From: Filosporella fistucella
Taxonomy: Eukaryota; Ascomycota; Leotiomycetes; Helotiales
DNA length: 64,000 bases
Assembly (NCBI GenBank): GCA_030077755.1
Contig: JAQJZZ010000017.1
Span: forward strand, 1,612,001 to 1,676,000
Direction: 5' to 3'
Shown here: positions 46,808-56,426 of the stretch, in pieces
How positions within the stretch are numbered: position 1 is the stretch's first letter
Layout: every line of letters begins with the position of its first letter
Notes under the pieces: generated by a model
The model's database searches: none
Seen by the model: the letters and a program-made list of their open reading frames with translations, nothing else
What the model was told of the DNA's origin: nothing
Made by a program: the position numbers and the translations under genes

Positions 46808-48360
46808 TTTTAAATTCTTTGCCTTTAAAGATAAAAATATAATTTATTAATTTTTTTAATTATTAATATTATATTTGCTAATAATCTTATTATTACTAGC
46901 GTTATTACGCGCGCTATTAATATTATAACTCGTTAATAAGCCTCTTTTTAAATTATTAAGAATTATAATAGTGAATTATTTAAGATAATTATTATAGAGG
47001 TCCTTAGGACTATTATTAAGGAAAATAAAATTCCTAATAAATATATTAATAAGACTAAGTCCTAAGTTATTAATATGGCAAATAAAGACTATTAGCCCGA
47101 GTAAGAGTAAAAAGACGTAAAAATGACTAGTGCCCTTTTAAGGGCTTTTTAAGAGCCTTTTTATATTCTTACCCTTATTCTTATATTTATCTTTTAAGAA
47201 TATTATAAGAGGAATATAGCTTAACTTAATATATTATATGCTTAAAAGATTATAATTAATAAATTAAAGTAGGCTATTAAACGCTTTAAAAAGAGTATTA
47301 ACTATAATAAGCAAGTATATAAAGCTATTATTTTTAATAAAGGATTTATACCTTAAGGTTAATTATATATTAGATTTATAAACCTTAAGGGTAACCTTAT
47401 AAGTGGTTAAATAAGCCTTAATAATACTTTATTTATTACTTATATATATTATCTTATTATAAAAATAAGCGTTAATTATAGCCTTATAATATAATTGCTT
47501 ATATATATTTATAATCCATATTTTAAGAATAATAGCTTTAAGCCTTTTATAAATAATTGCATATAATTATAAATGGATTAAGAGCAAGGAATAAACCTTT
47601 TCTTTAAAATAAAAAAAAAGGTAACCTTTTTACCTTTTTATAAAGGCAAGAACCCTAAGGAATATTAGGCCTTCTTTAATGCCTTTAAGCTAATCTTTAA
47701 TAATTAGCCAAATTTATATAATTCTTATAAAAAATATATAAATATTATAATTTAAAAGTTTAAGATAAATTGCTTATTTATAAAGCACTAGTTTATTCTT
47801 AATAATAAATATTAAGATCGCTAAGGCCTTTTAATAACTTAAAATAACTTTAAACGCTAGAGTTTAAATATTATATAAAATAATAAAGAATATAATATTA
47901 AAGCTTATAAAAAATTATAAGGGCTAAAATAAAGGCTTAATAAGACTATTATATTATAAAGGGATAAAAAGTATGCTATTTAAATATATAATAAATAATA
48001 TAATAATCAAAATAATAAGAGTAATATTTAAAAGAAAAAGAAGGATTTTATTATTAAGTTATACTCGGGCTATATTATATATAAAGTAATTACCGGAGCG
48101 GAAAAACTATTTACCGGTAAAATATATAACTTAAAATCACGGGGCTTTAACCCTATTATATATATTTTCCCTTAAGAATAATCGCCCCTTAATTATTTTA
48201 AACTTACTTTTCCGCGTTTTAATCCTTTATAAAATAAAGACCCTCCTTATAGGCTTTTATTAAAACCCCCTTATTTAATATATTCACATTTAGCTTAACC
48301 TTAAATATAAGAGTTTTAAAAGCATGAGATTGCTTTAAGTAAAAATAAAATAACTTCTTC
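46616..48360 (+). mobile_element. truncated second copy of gypsy element, plus other AT-rich repeat
   Basis: 46616-46807 is a third LTR copy (starts TGTTAAATATATAATTG) and 46808-47960 aligns with 31827-32965, the gag side of the 31.6-kb element, in the same orientation. Similarity stops abruptly at about 47960. The remaining 400 bases are AT-rich sequence of other origin, with patches such as CGGAGCGGAAAAACTATTT and CCTTAAGAATAATCGCCCC. There is no right-hand LTR before the composition switch at about 48360. Differences from the first copy are mainly C/T and G/A transitions. Confidence 0.8.
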
Positions 48361-48361
48361 T

Positions 48362-48373
48362 TTACACGGTGTA
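48362..48373 (+). other. TTAC(N7)A motif at the composition boundary
   Basis: TTACACGGTGTA fits the TTAC(N7)A target consensus I recall for several Starship elements. It sits exactly where the AT-rich island gives way to normal sequence and about 550 bp before the DUF3435 recombinase start. The motif is short enough to occur by chance about once per kilobase per strand, so it is only a candidate element edge. Confidence 0.3.
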
Positions 48374-48920
48374 ACGGTTAACGAACTGCTGTTTCCGGGG
48401 GGTTTTGGCTGCTGTTTTTGGGGGTCTGCTAACCAATTCTCGGCTGGCCGCGCACCCTCTGCTCTCTGCATCCACGCACCGCCTCGGCCAGGGACCGTGC
48501 CCCCATTGGCCGCCGACGCGACAGTTCGAGTTACCCTTCTACGTCGTCTCCTGCCATCTGCTCATCCAGGAACTCGATTTCGAGAACCCACCTTTTCTGC
48601 TGGTCAACCAAGAAGCCAAAAGAGGCTCCCTCGGGGCCTACGATTCTGAACATGAATTTAAAGGCCACATCCGCGTCCTCGCTCCTTCCATCCTGTCTCT
48701 GTCTCCATCCTCCACTCACTCATCTACTCTTCATTTCACACTCCATTTCACACTCCAATTCTATCCACCTCACCTCCTCTCCTATTAGCAGAGCTCTCGT
48801 TGCATCGGCCGTCCGTTCTTCTCTATCGCTATCGACCATTTATCCTCCTTGACACGACTTGCAGCTGTCTCGATATCTAGATCTGCAGTCTCCTATCCTT
48901 CCCATGCTCCTATACAAATT
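48374..48920. promoter_or_regulatory. upstream region of recombinase gene
   Basis: GC-richer sequence with pyrimidine-rich tracts (48680-48850: repeated CTCC, CACTC and TTTCACACTCC) that probably form the 5' UTR and promoter. The open frame at 48405-48788 has no recognisable content and lies within this leader. Confidence 0.45.
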
Positions 48921-51364
48921 ATGCCCCAGCTTCAGCACGACGAAGCCAGCCCACGTCTCAACGATAAAGACGACTTGCACATTGACGACGAGTTCGATAG
49001 TACGAGTGACTCCGACACAGATAGCATCTTCGACACCAGCGACGATGAGGCAGATACGGCCAGCGATCCCGATTCAGACGACGATGACCTCTATGATGAC
49101 GAGGTACGACACCCACCTGAACACTACATCGCGGCATCGGCCAATCTCGATGTGGGACGACTCCGGCAGATGCACTACAGCCCTAAGACACAAGAGCGCC
49201 TTGACTGGGTGAAGGACCATCATGATCGGTTAAGCAATTTAATCAACTATACTAGAAAAGCTCCGCTAACGTTTCTTTGCTTCTAGGTATTGCACCTTTA
49301 TCAGAAAGGATCCGGCCATATGCTTTAAGGACGTCTCAGCCAATTTCCTCTACGGCTTCCTGTGCTGGGTCTGCGACCAACGACGAGGGAAAGGGGGACG
49401 AAGAAGGCCCGGAATCAAGCATACAAGTTCGCTCGAGACCTTCTGGAAATGCTACCTTATAGTATACCGACTTGAGATGCGCAAGAAGATTGATGGCATG
49501 GTTCAAGTACAAGGTCAAGATGTGCGGATGCCTGCCGGCTTTGGTAAAGCTGTTGAATACGGCCTCGTGCTAACGGGTCTCAGGTTGTCAAGGCTGTTGC
49601 TAAAGACAAAAAGCTTCTGGACACGAAGCGGGAGAGTGCCACGATGTACGTCGAGGATTTGGCCGAATATGCCCGTGTACTATTGGCCACAAGAGAGATG
49701 ACTTTTAAGCTTGGCTGGCTTCGGATCCAGTTAATTCTCTTTTGCCAGCTTGCAGGCATTACTGGTAACCGTCCGGAGGCTTTGGTCCAACTTCGATACC
49801 GCGACCTCCAGTTGACTCTGATTCGGGATCACAATAGCTCTCGCCCGCGACTCTTCATTGAGCTCTCGCCCGAGTTCACGAAAGGGTTTCTAGGAATGAA
49901 GGATGTGTACGTTGCTCTCCCTATCTTCCCTTTCGTTATATAAGCTAAATGTCCTTAGTAACAAATTCAAGATCCCAGAGATTATCTATGACCCGACACT
50001 TGTGCTTAGCCCTCATACCTTCTTGCTCGGCATGCTCTTTTATATCCAAGCCTTCAAATCTCCTAGTATCACTTCTCCTGAAATCCTATATAGTTTGAAC
50101 GTGCTTGACGGATTGAATGAGCAACAGCTCCCTCTCAGGGACGAGTTAAACGATGACTTTATATTTTGTCAAACCATCGACACGGCCTATGGCGTCGCGT
50201 TGGCACCGTCGTTGCAGCTATCCTCTAATTCAGTCCGCTACAGGATGAAGAAAGGCGGCCAGATTACCTGCTTTTCACAGGTGACAAAGCCATATGTCCT
50301 CCGGGATGGGGCTGCTAAGGGGCTCAATGAGAGTCGTAAGTATCAACTCCAAGCTTTCCAGTTCTTCGACTAATATCATATGCCGTACAGCGGATGTTAG
50401 CGACTCAATGCAGAATCTGATCCTTCAACATTCAAGCATTGACACGTTTCTCAAGCATTACCTCGATCGAAATATCAATGTTGATGTACAAAATATCTAT
50501 CGCGGCCAAGCGCCCCAAAAAGACCTGATGAGATTCGCATGTTCTATGAGCCGTTCCATTGATCCCCGCCGACCACGGAAATTAACCGCCCAACAATCAG
50601 CATCCATCAATCGCCTTCCATGTATTCTCAGATTGGAGAGCCGAATCGCGAGATTTTCTGGGGTCCGAGAACGCCCTAAGGGAGAGAAAAAGTATCAGCA
50701 AGCTATTCGTCGCCTTCGCAGTGAGAAGCAGCGGCAGCGGAGGCTCCTTTTGCTTGACCTTGTGGAACGTTTTAAGAGGGAGCAGCCGGTGATTGATAGC
50801 GAGCGGCAGTTATCTGGGAAGGTGGTCGATGAGGACACCCGAGACGCACTACAGCGAACAGACCACTTGCCGCCGGAACACCTCCTTTTGATAGACGCTA
50901 TCTTGACCCTCCCGCAGACAACTCTCGAGAACGAAACTAGACGGAGAATCGCAGCAATCAACGCGATAACGTCATACTGTGGCATAGAGGAAGGGTCTCC
51001 CTCTCGTCCCATTCCGCTTGGACGTCCAGTGGATGATGACAATCTTGTGGCAGCCAAAGCCGAAGAGCCTGATGCTCTAAGCAAAGCGATACGATCTATC
51101 GAGGGGGAAAAGCGGCCGACCATATGTTGGATCTGTCTTGGGAAACCCGGGCTGACATTGCGCAAGAGGGTTGCCTCTTTCGCGACCCCAGGCTCCCTAA
51201 GCAGGCACTTTCTGAGGAAGCATGTGAGCAAGTTACAAAGAGGGGGACATATTGACTGTCAGACTCACAACGTCAGGCTGGAGGACCGAGTACAGTTACT
51301 GGTTCACGCAGAGATGTTTCACGGAACCGTTTCACGCGGTCCGGCTGAGAGATTGATCACGTAA
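48921..51364 (+). CDS. DUF3435/FluG-type tyrosine recombinase (Starship captain family)
   Basis: Five exons (48921-49228, 49287-49551, 49584-49906, 49959-50335, 50391-51364) keep one frame for 748 residues. An acidic N-terminus (residues 20-70) is followed by the family's helical region (HYSPKTQERLDWVKDHHDR, YVEDLAEYARVLLATREMTF). The recombinase core shows the first catalytic Arg in ITGNRPEALVQLRYRDL, EFTKGF, a KPYVLRDGAAKGLNES segment with the second Arg, LQHSSIDTFLKHYL containing the His and probable nucleophile Tyr, and the family's SIDPRRP and VIDAILTLP-like blocks. The C-terminus has two C2H2-like zinc fingers (CWIC..H..H and IDCQTH..H..H). DUF3435 recombinases move giant Starship elements by tyrosine recombination. 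Introns 1, 3 and 4 are canonical; intron 2 would be only 32 nt. The gene is transcribed away from the boundary at 48.36 kb. Whether it is an active captain is unproven. Confidence 0.8.
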
Positions 51365-53061
51365 ATCATGCTTCAGCGACGGCGATGGAATATATTTTCA
51401 GAGGGTTGCCAAATTTTGCATTTGTTCTTAGTTATTCAGTGTAATTTGGTCATATATCAAAGTTGCCTTTTCCCCATCCATATATAGCACTAGGGCAAAT
51501 AACAGGCCCCGTATTCTCGTCTAGGGTATTTAAAATGTTCTATAATATCTTCGCGCATCATCGTCTCCCTTCCAACTTCCTGTTCTTGAGCAAATGCACC
51601 TTCGCAACCATCTTTGGAATCACCAAATTATTTTAGTTATCGTCCTTGTTTGTTTATACTGTTTATCTGAATCTTGATTGCATAATAAGGGAGACTTTTG
51701 ACGGGTCCATTCTCAATATCTTTCCTTTCTTCGCCTGCCGTATTGCGCAAATTGAATAGTATGATTCTTTTAGCACGAAACATTTTTCCGTGTTCTGCAA
51801 AGTCGTGAATGGCTACTTTACGCCGTCACTGTTTCACGGTTAGGGTTTTAAAAATCTAGGTACTGATAGAATTCTACTAGTAACTTTAGATGGCCAACAG
51901 TTTTCCCGCAACCTGCTACTTCTGCTGGGAGAGTTCCATGCGGCTCTTCCACACCGGGCTAAAGACGCGATCCAGGTGCACTACTCGACCAAAATCCAGG
52001 AGTAGCTGCGGTGGAAGTAATACGTCAATATATATTCGAGATTCTACGAATTCTTATACCCGATGTTTGGTTCTTATCCCCTCCCTCGCTCTCCTACTTT
52101 ATTTTGTACACGTGATATTTGGAGACAGCCTCTCTATTTTTTGAATTGCTTAGCAGGCTATAATAGATATGCGGGACACTGCTTATGTTCGCATTCGCCG
52201 ATAGATACCCCTCACATTTTGCCTTATTTTGACAAGACCTTTCCTACTATTTGATACCACACTTTCTATCATCTTCTATGCGGACCGTCTGGTTTGTCCC
52301 TTGACATTTCACATATCTACTTGCATCTTTTGACATATGTCGATGCACCCTCTGCGTATCCAGCCTTTGCAATCTCCTCTTCTGTCCATCCTTCTTTTCG
52401 GAAGAAGTCTCTCCATTTCTGGAGATCGTTATCCGTCGCAGGGGGGAGATGCGGCCCGATTGTTTTGTATTTGGCGCCTGTCTGGATACCAACGTATGCT
52501 AAACGCGTCAGTAACCACCTATGATAGATTGCATAACATACAGCGAGCACTATCGAGCTTCCAGCCCAATTCTCCAGCTGCTTTTGCTATGACTCGGTCA
52601 AGCCTAGCCTCGAAATCGCTTTCAGACATCGCGGTAGTGCGGTGTCTTTAGTTTGAAGTCCTGAGGGGTCGATAGTGGATTCTGAGGTCTCTATACGCAA
52701 TGGATCGAAGTAAATGATATGAGAATCTGCAAAGAAGATTCGTTGATTTGGGGTGCTATAGACCTTATAGTCGAACACATGGAAGAGTTTGCTGGGGTGT
52801 TCTTGGTCATGCAAATGCTGGTATTTGATGTCACGAGGCTGTGCTTAGCAAGCTTGAATTAATTCTATTTTGTGGACTTGGATTTCTGACATAACCATTG
52901 AATATCACGACAGATCTTGAAAAAGTTCCCTGCCTAATAATTTGCTCTTGATCGGAACTTTATATGTTGCATGTAGGGTTAGGCTCAGGGGTTATGCCCG
53001 TTTTGCGTTTTTGGCTCCAGGAGACTACGCCTAGGACGTTCTTTGAGCCTCCTCTCGTGCT
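51365..53061. other. downstream of recombinase; small broken frame only
   Basis: No gene with a recognisable domain. On the minus strand, 52317-52629 starts MSESDFEARLDRVIAKAAGELG and, after a one-base shift, continues LAVCYAIYHRWLLTRLAYVGIQ and QKWRDFFRKEGWTEEEIAKAGY to a stop. It reads like genuine protein but is not open as given, so it may be a small pseudogene. A further minus frame at 52587-52814 is unassigned. The rest shows nothing. Confidence 0.35.
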
Positions 53062-53385
53062 TCAAATAGTGGCCCCAGAGTCGCCATTATCTCCCCTTAC
53101 CCCTGTCTTGCTTCCATTAGGCCGTCCCCTCTTTCTCGGATTTCCTCCATTACTGTCGCTTTTATCGCGTTTCCTCTTTCTGTCCTTCTCAAGACATGGC
53201 TCACATCGTCCGCTTACGAGCTCATCTACCGTTTCTTTCCCATTACGAGAGCATGCGCCGGCTGGATCAAGCCCTTGCCATCCGGCGGGCTCGCAAACTC
53301 GATATCCTCCGAGATATATGCAGCCACATGTATACTCAAGTCGAATTAGTTGACACATCTTGGACGAAGACTTGTCTCGAGCCAT
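53062..53385 (-). CDS. small Cys-containing basic protein (107 aa)
   Basis: An uninterrupted frame starting MARDKSSSKMCQLIR; the inner Met ten residues in (MCQLIRLEYTCGCIY) could be the real start. The N-terminal half has seven Cys (CQ..CGC..C..C..C..C), and the C-terminal half is strongly basic and ends with RKRKRDKSD and NPRKRGRPNGSK, which contains an AT-hook-like RGRP and nuclear-localisation patches. Small proteins starting MCQ followed by a YxCGC pair are common, uncharacterised fungal genes. It lies in the accessory region downstream of the recombinase. Function unknown; a nuclear zinc-binding protein is a guess from composition. Confidence 0.5.
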   Translation of the reverse strand: MARDKSSSKMCQLIRLEYTCGCIYLGGYRVCEPAGWQGLDPAGACSRNGKETVDELVSGRCEPCLEKDRKRKRDKSDSNGGNPRKRGRPNGSKTGVRGDNGDSGATI

Positions 53386-53700
53386 TTAATAGATGTTGAG
53401 AATTGAGTACCAAAGCCAGAATCCGGGTGTGCTGGTTAATGTTCGGTTGTATATCTTTTCGAATATGTGTTTCTTACAAAAGCTATAGAGCAGATCGCCG
53501 AAAGCTAGAGACGGTTCCAATAAAGTAGGCCGACGCAAACAGGGTAGTACTATATAGCATTATAAGTCTAACAGCAATTGTGCACTTAGAAAATATTGAC
53601 GAATTTATAGTTGGCGCCAAGTAAAGGCGATATACACTTTCACCTCTTCAAATACCCGATCGAGATAGTCAGCTCTAATACACTAGAAGTGTTTGGCTAA

Positions 53701-55981
53701 TCACATGTCACATGCCATATCTCGATTGAAGCAGCTAGCCATAATTTTGACCAGTATTCTTCTGGGCTGCCAAAGTCTCATATCTCTCATAGTAGAAGTA
53801 CATTGGAATTTCCAGAATAGCCCAGGGTAACCGTGCGTTTTTCCAAAGAGTTCTGCACTAGTTTCCAATTCTATATCGAGTTTGTCCTTCACACGCAGTA
53901 AAAATTTAGATGTTTGCTCCATTCGCTGCTTTTCCTTTCTGGTTTCCTCGAAGAAGCGATCTCGATACACGCGGTAATCATCATCCAAAAATAACGCGTA
54001 ATCGAAGCCCTCTGGGTTACCCCGCGAAACTTACCCAGCCCGGATCTGGCGTTGGGGACGTCTCCTGGGTAACATTGGTAAAGAGATCGGAGACGTACTT
54101 GCGTATCAATTGAACAATGAAGAAGAATGGTAATTCTAGTGACGTGGTGGCACCCCAGGAAATCTTTAGGTTCAGGGACAACACTGCTTAATTCAATTTA
54201 CCTTCCTTTACTTTCTGCCATTTCCACAAACTTTAAACCTCCCTTGCAAATCCTACCATATAAACCGTATGCATATTTATGTCCTGGTTTTCTCTACTAT
54301 ATCGAGGAAATCAGCTAAACCTTGGAAAACTTGTAAACCAAGTTGCCGCGCAACCAGCGTCCTTTCATCTGGGCTTTGGACGCCGAAGCAAGGATCCGCA
54401 AGATTTTCCCAGTTTTCTCTAATCCAGTGATTGTAAAATACCACACAGGTATAGTCACTAATTTCTTGATACTGACTCTTGCGCTCTTGGGATATGTCTT
54501 GGATCCTATCTGTCCCTATATACACCGTATACCGCTGAATAAGTTCCTTGAAGACTTCACAGCGTTTGCGCAGCGCTGAACTCTCCTCATCCAAGATCTC
54601 GATAAAGCTAAAAGACTTTATTAGCTTGGCACCTTAACAAAGGCTGATACAATCCTTTACAATGTGAACTCAGGTACGTTATCCCCTTTCAATTTCCATA
54701 CACTCTGTTCTCCAAACCAGGTCTGGTTATGGAGTCTTGGGACAATCATTGATATTAGAGGGCTGATCGCAACGTTCCCTATGCCTCTAATTGAACGTAT
54801 TGGAGCTGTGGCATAAGAATTTTCTACGAGCTTTGGTACGTGTGTGTTAAGAGACTGGAAGATGGCGAAATGGAAGCTGAATGCTGTCTCCTTAGTAACA
54901 TGTACCGAGGGAGACGAGAGGAACTTTCCGTATATTTTTTTGGGCTCGGATATATTGAGCGTGCCCCTCTGATTCGAAACATGTTGGATGCAAGATTATA
55001 TACGTTCGAGATCGAGTGATAAATTTATTGCCGGATTAAAAATTTGTCTTCTTAGGGCATAAGCGTTGCTTAACGCCACCTTTCAAGCACATTTTGTATC
55101 TTTTGAGTTAACTGTGGGCTGGGGATCTTCTCGCGCTTGGAATTAGAACACAGACCAGCCGTGTTTTCTCACGTAAATGCCTCTGTCTATCATTAATGAC
55201 CAGGTTCCTGAGATGTAAATGTCTACAATCCAATTTGAGACTTATTTGAACATCTGAGTTCCTTAAGCAGGTGACCTGGTGCTAAGCGCTTCACCTCTGG
55301 CCCTGACATTTTCAACAAATGCGGGTTCGGCGTTCTCCAGATAATTGCATTGGTTATAAGATCCAGTCTTCCTAATTTACAAGTGCTGCTTGAATATCTT
55401 GCCAAATATATCTGAAAACTAATAAACGCTCGTAGTATTGTTGAATCAAAAACCTCCCTGCCCATTTCCTGTCTAAGACCTTCTCACTGACATACATCTC
55501 ACGGGCAGAACCACGAAGAATATAGCCACGCCCGAGTCCGGATAGTACTGGGTAATCCCCTGCGAGATGGATGGAGCCAAATATATCTCGGCTCAACCCA
55601 TACTTCCACAACCAGGTCCATAGCCTCCTGAATTGGCCATCATACTCCACAAGGAGTAAAACCCCAGACAAACAAGTCTTAAGTTGGTCCAAGTTGATGT
55701 CTGTGGCTTGGTTATCTCCCGAGACTCGAAAGACATCGGGTGATATTTCTGACAGAATCTTGAATTCGTACTAACCGTCGGTTAGCTCATTGCAAGAAAG
55801 TCCGAATCCCAGAACATACAGTCACGCTCACTCCGGCGATACTACCGGCAGCGCTGGAAGTAATTGTCGCCTCATGCGTGATCGTAGATTCGACGGGATT
55901 TGAACCCTTGGAAGAGATTGTAGTGCAGAGACTGCCAGTCATTGTGCATGGGAAGGAATCAGGTAGTAGGTGAATCGTCAA
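53701..55981 (-). CDS. unidentified multi-exon gene, possibly frameshifted
   Basis: Several minus-strand exons join with good splice sites. 55787-55981 (ending VSVT) joins 55372-55770 (YEFKILSEISPDVFRV to QYYERLLVFRYIW) across a GTATGT..GAGCTAACC..TTAG intron. About 54655-54972 (GTLNISEPKKIYGKF, AFSFHFAIFQSL) joins a block to 54277 (FIEILDEESSALRKRCEVF, IRENWENLADPCFGV, DERTLVARQLGLQVFQGL). Then come LIRKYVSDLFTNVTQ and, one base out of frame after a G run near 54020, NPEGFDYALFLDDDYRVYRDRFFEE to the stop at 53701. I do not recognise the family and cannot be sure it is one gene rather than two. A fragment of the same family sits at 23700-23978, so it is dispersed. The one-base shift may mean a recent pseudogene or a sequence error. 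Confidence 0.4.
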
Positions 55982-56426
55982 TCAACCTGCGAGAATAGTG
56001 TGAGAACGGACCAGTATAATCGGTGAGAAGATGGAGTAAGGCGAACCAACAAAGCAACAGTAAGATGAGGAGGGCGCATGCATGTTACCTTGTTCTGCAG
56101 CTTCTACTTATACATTGGAATGGATTCCCATGCTGAAGCCGAAGCAATACTTGGAACGGGACGCACAGATCTGTCCATAGCACGGCGGGAGACGATGCAG
56201 CCCGCAATAAGCCTGGCTCCCCTTGATCGATAACTCCATTCAAGTCTTTGGCATGGTTCCCATGCGGACCGTATTTTGCAGTTTTCTTAATTTTGTTATG
56301 TAACGAACCATGAGCTACCGGAGTATGCTTGGTAACCGTACTTCTGGTGAAGTGTGGTGCGTAAGCAGACATTCACAAGTTACTTCCGGATATAACTTAT
56401 CCCTGTTACATGCGTGACGTTGTGAC
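55982..56426. other. divergent intergenic region
   Basis: Between the unidentified minus-strand gene and the plus-strand gene starting at 56427 or 56553. No coding exon supported. Confidence 0.4.

Noticed and set aside
55885..55925. tRNA-like T-loop on the minus strand (GGGTTCAAATCCC)
   Set aside because: Lies inside a plausible exon of the unidentified gene and no other tRNA arms can be folded around it.
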